Source: an uncultured Lachnospiraceae bacterium (GTDB taxonomy: Bacteria; Bacillota; Clostridia; Lachnospirales; Lachnospiraceae). From it: DNA of 64,000 nucleotides. A model generated the notes under the pieces. That model made no database searches, was not told the DNA's origin, and worked only from the letters and a program-made list of their open reading frames with translations. Below, piece after piece: positions 27,994 to 37,234 of the stretch. A program made the translations under genes and the position numbers. The stretch spans positions 1 through 64,000 of the forward strand of contig CANRWO010000007.1 of NCBI GenBank assembly GCA_947643615.1, read 5' to 3'. Numbering within the stretch: the first letter of the stretch is position 1; every line of letters begins with the position of its first letter.

Positions 27994-29856
27994 TTATTCA
28001 ATCAAATCAATATACATGTTTCCGCGCAATTCCTCCCGAGACAGAAACGGAGACAAATCCTCCAGTGGAGGCGATACCAATCTCCCGTCTTCAAGTCTTT
28101 TTGTCGCTGATTTCGGTTCAAAAATCTGTTCTGTAGTGCAGATCACCTCACAGAGCGCATATCCGTCTCTCTTCATTAACTCTTCCACATCAGACGTCAG
28201 CTCCTGCGTCTTCTCGATCCGATAATAAGGAATGCCAAATGCGGCTGCCAGCTTTTCAAAATCGGGAAAACCCAGATCATCGCTCTCCGGCCCGACTCCA
28301 ATAAGCTTGTCCCGGAACAGATTGCGCTGAGTCAGACGAATCTGATGATAGCCTTGATTGTTGATTATAAATATTTTGACAGGCAGCCTGTTTGTCACTA
28401 CAGTCTGTAATTCCTGCAGATTCATCATAATACTGCCGTCTCCCTCGATACAAATCACAGGCTCCTGCCTGTTAGCCACACACGCCCCGATTGCAGCTGG
28501 AAGTCCGTATCCCATTGAAGATAAACCGCAGTTCATCAAAAAGCGCTGCTTTTCGCCGATATAATAAGACTGACTTCCCACCACGCTGGCCGATCCGTTT
28601 GAGACAACCGTTAACGCACCCGGCGGCAAAGACTTGCTCAAAGTATCAATAAACGCATATACATTGACTGCATCACTTTCCTCATAATGTGCGGACTGCA
28701 CTACCGGATATCTCTGTTTCCACGTCCTGCACTGTGCTCCCCATGCCTGAAATGCATTCTCCGTCAAGTCGCTGTGCTGCGTGCCGCTCCATGCGTCCAA
28801 CAGCTTTGCGACAAGCAGTCCGGCATCACAGCAAACTCCCAGATCCACACGAACCGTAGGTTTTCGGAATTCCTCGGAATCAATATCATTTACCACCACA
28901 TAGGCCCCTCTGGCCCATGTGTCCACGTTATAACCCACCTGATAGATATTTAATCGCGTTCCGATACAGAGGAGCAGATCACTGTTCTGTACGGCAAAAT
29001 TCCCTGCCCGGTCTCCCATCGTCCCACCGCGGCCGGCATAGCAAGCGTCCTCCGTTTCCATAACATCTATACTATCCCAACAGGTTACCACCGGTATCCC
29101 GGTCTGATGCGCCAGCCTGCGGAACTCCTCCACACAGCCTGCAATGCGTATACCGTTTCCCGCATAGAAAACCGGACGCTTTGCCTCCCTGAGTCGTGAA
29201 ACAATCTGTTCTACTGCCTTATCCACCTCATACGCAGAACACACTTCCGGTCTCTCGATCTCCAAAACCTCACCGGGCGCATATCCTTCCTCTCCGTCCT
29301 CATACCCACGCAGCTTCTCTGTCTCCACATAAGCGCCCTGAATATCCAGCGGAATGTCAAGCCAGCACGGCCCTGGCCGTCCCTCAGTTGCCACTCTGTA
29401 TGCCTTTTCCAGACAATATCTGATTTTGCCTGCGTCCATAACCATCTCGGCATATTTGACCATATTTCTCAAAGATCCGACTATATCAAACTCCTGATTT
29501 CCCAGCGTGCGCAGCTTCAGGCCGCTGTTAAACACGGTCAGGCTAGTCTTCGTCTGGCCGGAGAACACCAACATCGGGATAGAATCCTGATAGGCTCCCA
29601 CCACACCGTTTAACGCGTTTACGGCGCCCGGACCGCTCGTCACACAGACGGCTGCCATCTCACCATGCACACGGAAATAGGCATCTGCGGCCATAGCAGA
29701 TGCCTGTTCATGATGATTGTACAGGCAGTGCAGTCTGGAATCATGGCCAAAGGAGTCATTCATGTGCATGGCTCCTCCGCCTACCACGGTAAAAACAGTC
29801 GTTATATGATGCTCTGCCAAAAATTCTGCAATATAATCGGACACTCTGACTCTCAT
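27994..29856 (-). CDS. Thiamine diphosphate-dependent enzyme, acetolactate synthase-like
   Basis: 620 residues with three domains: N-terminal pyrimidine-binding domain (catalytic Glu50 in HHEQASAMAADAY), central domain, and C-terminal ThDP domain (GDGSIMMN, ending NN about 26 residues later). It decarboxylates a 2-keto acid and transfers the resulting acyl anion. In a CDP-3,6-dideoxyhexose cluster the best-known relative in role is YerE, which adds a two-carbon branch to the 4-keto sugar. A true acetolactate synthase is less likely because no small subunit or ilv gene is adjacent. Four-base overlap with the AroB-like gene upstream. Confidence 0.7.
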   Translation of the reverse strand: MRVRVSDYIAEFLAEHHITTVFTVVGGGAMHMNDSFGHDSRLHCLYNHHEQASAMAADAYFRVHGEMAAVCVTSGPGAVNALNGVVGAYQDSIPMLVFSGQTKTSLTVFNSGLKLRTLGNQEFDIVGSLRNMVKYAEMVMDAGKIRYCLEKAYRVATEGRPGPCWLDIPLDIQGAYVETEKLRGYEDGEEGYAPGEVLEIERPEVCSAYEVDKAVEQIVSRLREAKRPVFYAGNGIRIAGCVEEFRRLAHQTGIPVVTCWDSIDVMETEDACYAGRGGTMGDRAGNFAVQNSDLLLCIGTRLNIYQVGYNVDTWARGAYVVVNDIDSEEFRKPTVRVDLGVCCDAGLLVAKLLDAWSGTQHSDLTENAFQAWGAQCRTWKQRYPVVQSAHYEESDAVNVYAFIDTLSKSLPPGALTVVSNGSASVVGSQSYYIGEKQRFLMNCGLSSMGYGLPAAIGACVANRQEPVICIEGDGSIMMNLQELQTVVTNRLPVKIFIINNQGYHQIRLTQRNLFRDKLIGVGPESDDLGFPDFEKLAAAFGIPYYRIEKTQELTSDVEELMKRDGYALCEVICTTEQIFEPKSATKRLEDGRLVSPPLEDLSPFLSREELRGNMYIDLIE

Positions 29857-30938
29857 AATTCATTTCTCTCCCGCAATAAAGTCAATAAATACCGAATCGC
29901 TTCGTTTATCTCTTCCTCTGAGGTATCATGAACAATACATAATTCCATATTGTCCTCCTTCATCAACACGGTTGTCAGGGAATTCCCTGTCTGCTTTTTA
30001 TCCTTGCGCATGGCGCCGATCAACGCTTCCGTGTCCGTATTCAGGCAGCCGAGATCAACATGGATGATATCCAGCAAGAGCGCTTCAATCCGATCGGCCA
30101 GATCCTTTCCCATCCATCCCCGGAGCAATGAAACATGATTCGCCGCAATAGCCCCCATCGCAACAGCCGTTCCATGAGGAATCTCATAACGGCTCATAGT
30201 CTCAAAGGCATGTCCAAAAGTATGTGCAAAATTAAGCTGAATACGCACTCCTCTGTCAAACTCGTCCTCTTCAATAAACCGCTTTTTAAATTCAAGCGAG
30301 CGCAGCACTACCTGCCCTAATAAGTCCTTGTCCCTTTTTTGGAGCTTGTCCATACGATTCTCCAGCAATGAAATTCCTTCTTCGCCAGCCATCACATTGA
30401 ATTTGATCACTTCCCCGAGTCCGCTGTCAAAATCCTTCTGACTTAAGGTCTGAAAAAATTCAGGACAGATGTGTATCTGATCCGGTGCAAAGAAAGTTCC
30501 CAAAATGTTTTTGTAGGTTTTATAATTCAAAGATGTCTTCCCACCGATACAGCTGTCACATGCCGCCAGAAGGGTCGTCGGCACAAACTGCCAATGAATT
30601 CCGCGATATAAAACATTTGCGGCAAAACCTGTGATATCCTGAACGATTCCTCCGCCGATAGAGATTAGTGTCGAGTTTCTTTTTGCTCTTAGGTCGCTGA
30701 TCTTCTCACAGACAGCAAGCGCTGTCTCGATCGTCTTATTGCTCTCCTCCGCCTTGATCAGGCAGAAACGATCCTCCAGTCCGTCTCGTACCTTAGAAAA
30801 CAATTTGTCTTTATATATTGTGTATACCGTCTCATCCAACACCAGGAAGCTGTTCGGTGTATCCAGCAGCTTCTCTAAAAAAGAAAAATCCTCGTATAAA
30901 GTAACCTGATAGTCCTTCGCATTTGAATGTATAATCAT
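29853..30938 (-). CDS. AroB-like sugar-phosphate cyclase
   Basis: 361 residues from MIIHSNAKDY, preceded by GGGGATATT. The dehydroquinate synthase fold is shown by GGGIVQD (95-101), RGIHWQFVPTTLLA, GLGEVIKF (Glu176), HTFGHAFE and IPHGTAVAMG, giving the metal ligands. The substrate segment reads KTSLNYKTYKN where dehydroquinate synthases usually have KTGINHPLGKN, so the substrate probably differs. Family members outside the shikimate pathway make cyclitols. No other shikimate gene is nearby. Coupled to the ThDP gene by ATGA overlap. Confidence 0.7.
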   Translation of the reverse strand: MIIHSNAKDYQVTLYEDFSFLEKLLDTPNSFLVLDETVYTIYKDKLFSKVRDGLEDRFCLIKAEESNKTIETALAVCEKISDLRAKRNSTLISIGGGIVQDITGFAANVLYRGIHWQFVPTTLLAACDSCIGGKTSLNYKTYKNILGTFFAPDQIHICPEFFQTLSQKDFDSGLGEVIKFNVMAGEEGISLLENRMDKLQKRDKDLLGQVVLRSLEFKKRFIEEDEFDRGVRIQLNFAHTFGHAFETMSRYEIPHGTAVAMGAIAANHVSLLRGWMGKDLADRIEALLLDIIHVDLGCLNTDTEALIGAMRKDKKQTGNSLTTVLMKEDNMELCIVHDTSEEEINEAIRYLLTLLRERNEL

Positions 30939-30977
30939 AATATCCCCATTTCTGCGCTCCACGCATAATATTTTAGG

Positions 30978-32603
30978 TTAGAATGCAGCTCCGTAACTGT
31001 CCTCAACCGTACTGTATCTCGAATAGGTCACAAAGTTGAGGGTCATATCCGAATATTCGTTCTCCAACACGGACCGAATATGGCGGTTTAAATGTCCCGC
31101 CTCATTCTTCACAAACGCATACTCCATATGCGGATTAAAATAATTATCTTCGTGATCCGAATATCCGTCGAATCCTGCCAGATACAGCTCATTCAGACCG
31201 CATTTCCGCAGCACGCGCAGCAGCATCAGCAGAGAGTTATCCACAATCTCTTCATCCTGTTCCAACAAAGGTTCACGGGATATCACATAGGGGAACTCCC
31301 GGCCCCTGGGCGTGACATTCGATGTCGCAATGATCCGGATTCCCTGATTGGCCTCCTCCAAAAGCTGACTGGCCATCTCCCTGTATCTGTTTACTTTAGT
31401 AACAAAGATATAATCAGCCTGTAACATCCTGGGTACATAATTGACAGATAAAATCAACGGTTGTCTCTGTTCTACAAATTCCGTTATTCTGTCTCTCTGC
31501 AGCTGCATACTTTTGCCCGGTCCCACCAGCAAAAGAGGTCTGTCCCCTGCCAAATTCCGTCCAAGTCTCCCGATTGCGTCATGATCTGTGTTTTTCCCCG
31601 TTTCATACGAGGCATAGGCATTCTCTCCCACCGTTTTGTCATACAAAAGTTTGTTTTGAACGGGTTGTATACTGCCCAGAATATCGTTCAGTGCCGTGAC
31701 AGAAACATTCGGCTTGTTCTGTATCTGTCTCACATAATCAGGATGCACTCTATTATAGGCCGAGAGATAAAAATACATCTTATATCCCCAGGGCGTTTTC
31801 TGGTAAAACTCTAAAATACTTTCCTCGATCGCTTCCAGCATAGGATTGACCTGATACTTCTTATCATAAACTTCGTTCAAATGCATCGCCACAAGCTCCA
31901 GAGGCGCATTGCCGGCACTTTTCCCCATACCGTATAATGTGCCGTCCACAATCACCTCTCTCTGCGTGGGATATTCCAAAAATGCCATAGTATTAGCAAA
32001 AGCCAACTGCAGATTGTTATGCGCGTGAAAACCAATCCCGACACCCTCACAGACATGCCGATCCAGGAGACTATAGATATGGCGCATACTGTCAGGTCTT
32101 AACAGACCATAAGTGTCCACCATGGAAACGGCGTAGGGTTTTACCTCATTGACCAGCTCTATCAGTTCCATCAGCTCCTCATCACTGTAGTCGGTCACGG
32201 ATACCAGCTGAGAAAATACAAGATAACCAAGCTGCTTTAATTCCGCACAGAAAGCCATTGCCTCTCTCATCCTGTACTTTTTGAAAATCACCCGTATGCC
32301 ATCGAGGAAACTGTCTGCGCAAGGCTCGATATGCTCCGCAGAGCAGGTGCCGAAATCAATCATTCCCACCACCATCGGCGGCCTGCCGGCAATTTTCCCG
32401 TAAATCTGTCGGACAGACTCCGTATCCGGCATGATACTCCTATTGATGTCAAACGGACGCCTCTCGTCCAAAAAACCCGTCTCAATAATATCTACACCAG
32501 CATCCGTCAGCCGTTCAAAGACGCTGCAGAGATTATTATGTCCGAACTCCCAATCATTTACATAACCACCGTCCCGAAGGGTACAATCCAATAATCGTAT
32601 CAT
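30978..32603 (-). CDS. DRE-TIM aldolase (HMGL-like) fused to a Rossmann-like C-terminal domain
   Basis: 541 residues. The first 280 form a DRE-TIM barrel: DCTLRDGGY (Asp6, Arg10, Asp11), FHAHNN metal ligands and VDGTLYGMGKSAGN, as in 4-hydroxy-2-oxovalerate aldolase. From about residue 340 a second domain begins (LLLVGPGKSMQLQRD; IIATSNVTP; ELYLAGFDGY) that resembles the DUF115/MAF-type fold found in flagellin-glycosylation proteins. The barrel would join or cleave a pyruvate-type unit; the role of the tail is unknown. Lies between rfbH and the AroB-like gene. Confidence 0.65.
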   Translation of the reverse strand: MIRLLDCTLRDGGYVNDWEFGHNNLCSVFERLTDAGVDIIETGFLDERRPFDINRSIMPDTESVRQIYGKIAGRPPMVVGMIDFGTCSAEHIEPCADSFLDGIRVIFKKYRMREAMAFCAELKQLGYLVFSQLVSVTDYSDEELMELIELVNEVKPYAVSMVDTYGLLRPDSMRHIYSLLDRHVCEGVGIGFHAHNNLQLAFANTMAFLEYPTQREVIVDGTLYGMGKSAGNAPLELVAMHLNEVYDKKYQVNPMLEAIEESILEFYQKTPWGYKMYFYLSAYNRVHPDYVRQIQNKPNVSVTALNDILGSIQPVQNKLLYDKTVGENAYASYETGKNTDHDAIGRLGRNLAGDRPLLLVGPGKSMQLQRDRITEFVEQRQPLILSVNYVPRMLQADYIFVTKVNRYREMASQLLEEANQGIRIIATSNVTPRGREFPYVISREPLLEQDEEIVDNSLLMLLRVLRKCGLNELYLAGFDGYSDHEDNYFNPHMEYAFVKNEAGHLNRHIRSVLENEYSDMTLNFVTYSRYSTVEDSYGAAF

Positions 32604-32668
32604 GATTTAACGCACATCCTTTCTCCGACAATTTGTTCTTTCCCAAACCCTGCTCTCAGCCTGCAGTA

Positions 32669-34021
32669 TCAATCGCAAGTTCCGTCCGCCGCAGCAATGA
32701 TCGTCTCCGCCATATAATCAATCATCTCATCCGTCATTCCCGGATAAACACCCACCCAGAACGTATTATTCATGATAAACTCTGTCTGGTCCAGAGTACC
32801 CGACACACGATATGCATCCGTTCCCCGAATCTGGTCAAAGCAGGGATGCTTGATCAGATTTCCGCTGAAAAGCAGTCTGGTCTGAATATTATGTCTCTCA
32901 AGACAGCGCGTGAGCTCATTGCGGCTCAGACCGGACTCCGGTCTGACAGAAATCAGAAAGCCGAACCAAGAAGGCTTACTGTTTGCAGCAGGCTCCGGAA
33001 GAATCAAACGGTCCTGCACACTTTCCAACGCAGCATACAGTCTCTCCCAATTGTGACATCTGCGCTCAATAAATCCGGGAAACTTCTTCAACTGCTCCAC
33101 ACCGACAGCAGCCTGCATGTCTGTCACCTTCAGGTTGTAACCGAAATGGCTGTAGACATATTTATGGTCATAACCCTGCGGCAATTCGCCATACTGACCG
33201 TCAAACCGATGCCCGCAGAAATTATCCCGCCCTGAAGGACAAATACAATCTCTTCCCCAATCGCGGTAGGACAAAAGCAGACGATTCAACACCGTATCAT
33301 TTGTATAGACACAGCCGCCCTCACCCATAGTCATATGATGTGGCGGATAAAAGCTGCTCGTGCCTATGTCCCCCCATGTCCCGGTATACTTTGTCACACC
33401 GTCTATCGTGTACTGCGACCCCAGAGCGTCACAATTATCCTCTACCAGCCAAAGTTGATTCCTGTCACAGAATTCCCTTACATACGACAGATCAAAAGGA
33501 TTGCCCAGAGTATGTGCAATCATGACGGCCTTTGTCCGGTCAGACAAAGCCCCCTCCAGCTTGGTCACATCGAGATTGTACTGCGGCACCGTCACATCCA
33601 CGAACACAGGAACCGCTCCGTACTGCAGGATCGGTGTTACCGTGGTGGGAAAACCGCATGCCACAGTAATGATCTCATCGCCCCTCCTGATCTGCCGCTC
33701 TCCCAGCTCCGGGGCCGTCAATGCGGAAAAAGCCAGCAAGTTAGCCGAAGATCCGCTGTTGACCAGATGTGCAAACCGTACGCCTATCCATGTGGCAAAC
33801 TCCTTCTCAAACCGGTCCGCAAATCGCCCTGTCGTCAACCAGAAGTCCAGCATTGCATCCGTCAGACTGCACATTTCTTTTTCATCAAATACCCGGGAAG
33901 CATAAGTGATCCTGTCCCCCGGTTTGAATTCCTCTTTTTTCTCTTTGTAAGCATGATAGTAGTCCGTCACCATTTGTCTGATCTGTTCCCGAGCCTGCTC
34001 CTCGCTTGTCCAGTAATTCAT
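32669..34021 (-). CDS. rfbH: CDP-4-dehydro-6-deoxyglucose 3-dehydratase (E1)
   Basis: PMP and [2Fe-2S] enzyme that removes the 3-hydroxyl of CDP-4-keto-6-deoxyglucose. 450 residues of the aminotransferase fold, but the Schiff-base lysine is replaced by histidine in SFYPPHHMTMGEGG (228-229), the hallmark of this family. Candidate cluster cysteines are Cys197, Cys259, Cys261 and Cys269, the last three spaced C-x-C-x7-C. The reductase partner (RfbI/E3) is not seen in the window. Follows rfbG and rfbF in the usual order. Confidence 0.92.
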   Translation of the reverse strand: MNYWTSEEQAREQIRQMVTDYYHAYKEKKEEFKPGDRITYASRVFDEKEMCSLTDAMLDFWLTTGRFADRFEKEFATWIGVRFAHLVNSGSSANLLAFSALTAPELGERQIRRGDEIITVACGFPTTVTPILQYGAVPVFVDVTVPQYNLDVTKLEGALSDRTKAVMIAHTLGNPFDLSYVREFCDRNQLWLVEDNCDALGSQYTIDGVTKYTGTWGDIGTSSFYPPHHMTMGEGGCVYTNDTVLNRLLLSYRDWGRDCICPSGRDNFCGHRFDGQYGELPQGYDHKYVYSHFGYNLKVTDMQAAVGVEQLKKFPGFIERRCHNWERLYAALESVQDRLILPEPAANSKPSWFGFLISVRPESGLSRNELTRCLERHNIQTRLLFSGNLIKHPCFDQIRGTDAYRVSGTLDQTEFIMNNTFWVGVYPGMTDEMIDYMAETIIAAADGTCD

Positions 34022-34046
34022 CTGTTACTCCTCCTAAACTATGATA

Positions 34047-35117
34047 TCATCTTACAATCTCTTCCGCGGACAAAAACTCCTGTATCTGTCTGTCCATACA
34101 TACCGCCGCATCCTCTCCGGCAAGCCAGCACTTGGTCCATTCCACCGTGCGGGCAACGGCAGCTTCCAGATTCCACCTCGGCCTCCAGCCAAAAGTGGCC
34201 TTTAACCGGGAACAATCCAGTTTCAAAAAATTCGCCTCGTGGGGACCGCCGTCGCTCTGATTCATCCATCCTGCTCCCTCTCCCCACTCCTTCACAAACA
34301 AATCAGCCAGATCACCGGTCTGGCAGCAATCCTCCTCATCAGGACCTACATTATAACTCCCTGCATATCTGCCGTCCTGATACTGCATGGCAGCAATCAT
34401 CAGATACGCATATACCGGTTCCAATACATGCTGATACGGGCGCGTGGAATAAGGGTTGCGAAGTACAATCTGTTTTTTATCCATCGCTGCCCTGACACAG
34501 TCAGGAATGATTCTGTCCTGCGCAAAGTCTCCTCCCCCGATCACATTTCCCGCTCTGGCAGTAGAAACCGCCACGGTTCCCTCCGGGAAAAAAGAGCATC
34601 GGTAACTGTGGGTCACCAGCTCTGAACATGACTTGGAATTAGAATAGGGATCCTGTCCGTTGAGTTCCTCATTCTCCCGATAACCCCACTCCCATTCTCT
34701 GTTTCGGTAAACCTTATCTGTAGTAACATTCACAAAGGACTTTACGCAGGAGCTATTTCTGATGCATTCCAGAATATGAACCGTTCCCATGACGTTCGTC
34801 TCATAGGTAGCTGCCGGATTTTTATAACTTTCGCGCACAAGCGGCTGCGCGGCAAGATGCAGAACAATCTCTGGCTGTGCTTCGTCAAACGCTCTTTTCA
34901 GGCTCTCATAATCCCTGATATCGCCGAGCCGGGAACGCATTTGTCTCTCCATGCCGGAAATCTCAAACAAATTCGGGGAAGTGGGCGGCTCCAGCGCATA
35001 ACCCGACACCTGCGCTCCCAGATTCATCAGCATTCTGCTCAGCCATGTCCCCTTGAAACCTGTGTGTCCGGTTATGAATACTCGTTTTCCCCGATAAAAT
35101 CCAATGTCAAATTCCAT
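34047..35117 (-). CDS. rfbG: CDP-glucose 4,6-dehydratase
   Basis: Extended SDR that turns CDP-glucose into CDP-4-keto-6-deoxyglucose. 356 residues: TGHTGFKGTWL (NAD motif), VTTDKVY, catalytic pair in YSNSK, and RAGNVIGGGDF with RPYQHVLEP, all typical of RfbG. The ATG at 35117 is taken as start; a GTG at 35129 lies right on the GGAGGA site. Next to rfbF and rfbH. Confidence 0.93.
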   Translation of the reverse strand: MEFDIGFYRGKRVFITGHTGFKGTWLSRMLMNLGAQVSGYALEPPTSPNLFEISGMERQMRSRLGDIRDYESLKRAFDEAQPEIVLHLAAQPLVRESYKNPAATYETNVMGTVHILECIRNSSCVKSFVNVTTDKVYRNREWEWGYRENEELNGQDPYSNSKSCSELVTHSYRCSFFPEGTVAVSTARAGNVIGGGDFAQDRIIPDCVRAAMDKKQIVLRNPYSTRPYQHVLEPVYAYLMIAAMQYQDGRYAGSYNVGPDEEDCCQTGDLADLFVKEWGEGAGWMNQSDGGPHEANFLKLDCSRLKATFGWRPRWNLEAAVARTVEWTKCWLAGEDAAVCMDRQIQEFLSAEEIVR

Positions 35118-35138
35118 CTTGTCTCTCACTCCTCCGCC

Positions 35139-35918
35139 TTATTTATCCCACAGCTTCCAGGGAGCCTCCCCTTCAGCCCACAGATTCTCCAATAAATCCT
35201 TTTCTCTCTTTGTATCCATGCACTGCCAAAAGCCTTTGTGATAAAAGCTTTTTAACTCTCCATCCTCCGCCAGTCTCCGCATAGGCTCCCGCTCAAAAAC
35301 GGTGTTGTCGTCCTCCAGATATTCAAATACCTCGGGATTACATATCATAAATCCACCGTTGACCACGGTCTGGTCCTTGTCGTCCTTCTCGCGGAATGAA
35401 GTGACCGTGTTATCAGCATCGATATCCAGAACACCCTTCTGCTGTGCGATATTGACAGTAGTCAGCGTCACATGCTTCCCATGCTGCCTGTGAAATGCCA
35501 TCAGCGCGTCAATATCTACATTTGACACCGCATCCCCATAGGTCAGATGGAACGATTCGTCTCCGATATATTTCTGTATACGTTTAATACGTCCTCCCGT
35601 CATGGTGTTAAGTCCGGTATCCACAATCGTTACTTTCCATTTTTCCGTGCGCTTATCATGCACAATCATCTCATTTCCCCTGGTAAAATCAAAAGTGATA
35701 TCCGAGGCATGCAGAAAATAATCGGCGAACCATTCCTTGATCACATGCTGCTTGTATCCCGCACAGACCACAAATTCATCAACGCCGTAAGCGGAATAGA
35801 TTTTCATGATATGCCATAAGATAGGCATCTCTCCTATTTCCAGCATCGGTTTCGGTTTTAAATGTGATTCCTCCGATATTCTTGTTCCATAACCTCCCGC
35901 CAAAATCACTGCTTTCAT
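35139..35918 (-). CDS. rfbF: Glucose-1-phosphate cytidylyltransferase
   Basis: Makes CDP-glucose from CTP and glucose 1-phosphate, the entry step to CDP-dideoxyhexoses. 259 residues, family length. The nucleotide motif LAGGYGTRISEES and KPMLEIG, LTYGDAVSNVD (metal Asp) and VNGGFMI are all typical of RfbF. Starts the rfbF-rfbG-rfbH block. Confidence 0.94.
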   Translation of the reverse strand: MKAVILAGGYGTRISEESHLKPKPMLEIGEMPILWHIMKIYSAYGVDEFVVCAGYKQHVIKEWFADYFLHASDITFDFTRGNEMIVHDKRTEKWKVTIVDTGLNTMTGGRIKRIQKYIGDESFHLTYGDAVSNVDIDALMAFHRQHGKHVTLTTVNIAQQKGVLDIDADNTVTSFREKDDKDQTVVNGGFMICNPEVFEYLEDDNTVFEREPMRRLAEDGELKSFYHKGFWQCMDTKREKDLLENLWAEGEAPWKLWDK

Positions 35919-35932
35919 CTTCTCGCCCCTCC

Positions 35933-37234
35933 TCAGTCGCGGTAACCCAGCTCATAACTAATCATCTTGTAAAATTCCTGAGAATAAAATATATGTGTTT
36001 TATCCATTCCCCGCTTCTCTAACAGTCCGAGAACATCCTGCGCATTCTGCTCCTGCAGCGACACTGCCACCCCGGTCCGCGCATTTAAATCAATTGCATC
36101 TACCGCGTACAGAGGATGGTTCATGTAAGATGATTTCCCCTGCGCATCAGATACGCAAAATCCCTCAAATGCAAACTGCTCGCGGTCGAAGTACATTGCA
36201 TAAACAGCTCCTACCCGGCCCGCCCCGTACAGGAATATTTTGTCATGCGCTTTTCTGAAGCTTTCCAACGCCTTCAGCATACGTTTTTTTCTGTTGTCAT
36301 AGTTTCTCTGTAAGCAGAACCTGGGCGTGACAGAAAGCATAAGCAGACGTCCTCTAGAAACCGCACACACTCTGTTCCATACGAAAAAATATTTGAGGAA
36401 AATCCCAAAATCGAAAATTCCCTCCATCCTCAATTGGCGAAAACGCTGGATACTTCCCAGACTGTATCTTCCGCCCTTGAAAATGGCACCCTCCTTGTCC
36501 GTATATAGATTGGGAAGACCTTCTATCACCTGTACCCATGACTCACAAATAATATAGAATACAATTTTGTACCAGCCCGATGCTCTTTTGTAAACACTGC
36601 TGCGGTATTCCCTATCCTCCAGAGAGACATGTGCCCCGCTAAACTCCGAAAGCTTTAAAATTTGATGAAACATAAAGCTCACATGTGGGAAATCAACAAT
36701 CTTGTCTCTAAGGTATTCCTCCTTATTCCAGTCTTTGCCTGACAATACGGTATCCACTTTCAGGATGGATGCCCCCAGAAGCGACATTCCCCATGCGCAG
36801 TCAGCAAAAAATGAATTTGCATCCGAATAAGTCTTGGAACCGACATGATACAGATCCCTTGGATCCACAGCGACTACATCACAATCCGCTTTGAGCGCAT
36901 TCATTATCTTTTCAATCGCGCTCCGGGTAAATTGAACGGAATCACTGCATATCCACAGGTAATCGTAGGTTTCAAGCGGATAACCAAAACCCTCATATAT
37001 TTTAAAGCATTTTTCACCTGTATGCATATCCGGGGAAAGCCTGATATAATGTAGTCTGTCCCGATATTGTCCCTGTACCTCTATGGCAAACTGCTCCACT
37101 GCATTATTTTTGCTGGAATCAAATAGATAAATGTCGATTCCGTATTCTAAATAATACGAAGCACAAGTCTCGATTAGATCCCTGATGCAGTCGCATCTCT
37201 CATATGTAGGAATACATAACGCCACTCTTTTCAT
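35933..37234 (-). CDS. GT-A glycosyltransferase with C-terminal Rossmann module
   Basis: 433 residues. The N-terminal domain is a family-2-like GT-A fold (LCIPTYERCDCIRDLI; YLFDSSKNN; YLWICSDSVQ in the DxD position). After a linker, residues about 330-430 hold a separate nucleotide-binding-like unit (KIFLYGAGRVGAVYAMYF, then HPLYAVDAI). The same layout is found in the next upstream protein (37231) and in 39617. Donor unknown. Overlaps its neighbour by four bases. Confidence 0.65.
   Translation of the reverse strand: MKRVALCIPTYERCDCIRDLIETCASYYLEYGIDIYLFDSSKNNAVEQFAIEVQGQYRDRLHYIRLSPDMHTGEKCFKIYEGFGYPLETYDYLWICSDSVQFTRSAIEKIMNALKADCDVVAVDPRDLYHVGSKTYSDANSFFADCAWGMSLLGASILKVDTVLSGKDWNKEEYLRDKIVDFPHVSFMFHQILKLSEFSGAHVSLEDREYRSSVYKRASGWYKIVFYIICESWVQVIEGLPNLYTDKEGAIFKGGRYSLGSIQRFRQLRMEGIFDFGIFLKYFFVWNRVCAVSRGRLLMLSVTPRFCLQRNYDNRKKRMLKALESFRKAHDKIFLYGAGRVGAVYAMYFDREQFAFEGFCVSDAQGKSSYMNHPLYAVDAIDLNARTGVAVSLQEQNAQDVLGLLEKRGMDKTHIFYSQEFYKMISYELGYRD

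Noticed and set aside
27994..29856. IlvB, acetolactate synthase of branched-chain amino acid synthesis
   Set aside because: No regulatory subunit or ilv gene is adjacent, and it is translationally coupled to a sugar-type cyclase within a glycan operon; kept as an alternative only.
29853..30938. Shikimate-pathway dehydroquinate synthase
   Set aside because: Fold agrees, but the substrate segment is altered and the context is a glycan operon; a housekeeping aroB would be expected elsewhere.
33335..34495. A 386-codon plus-strand frame opposite rfbH and rfbG
   Set aside because: Composition is Arg/Pro/His/Ser-rich and spans the gap between two certain genes; no ribosome binding site or family motif.
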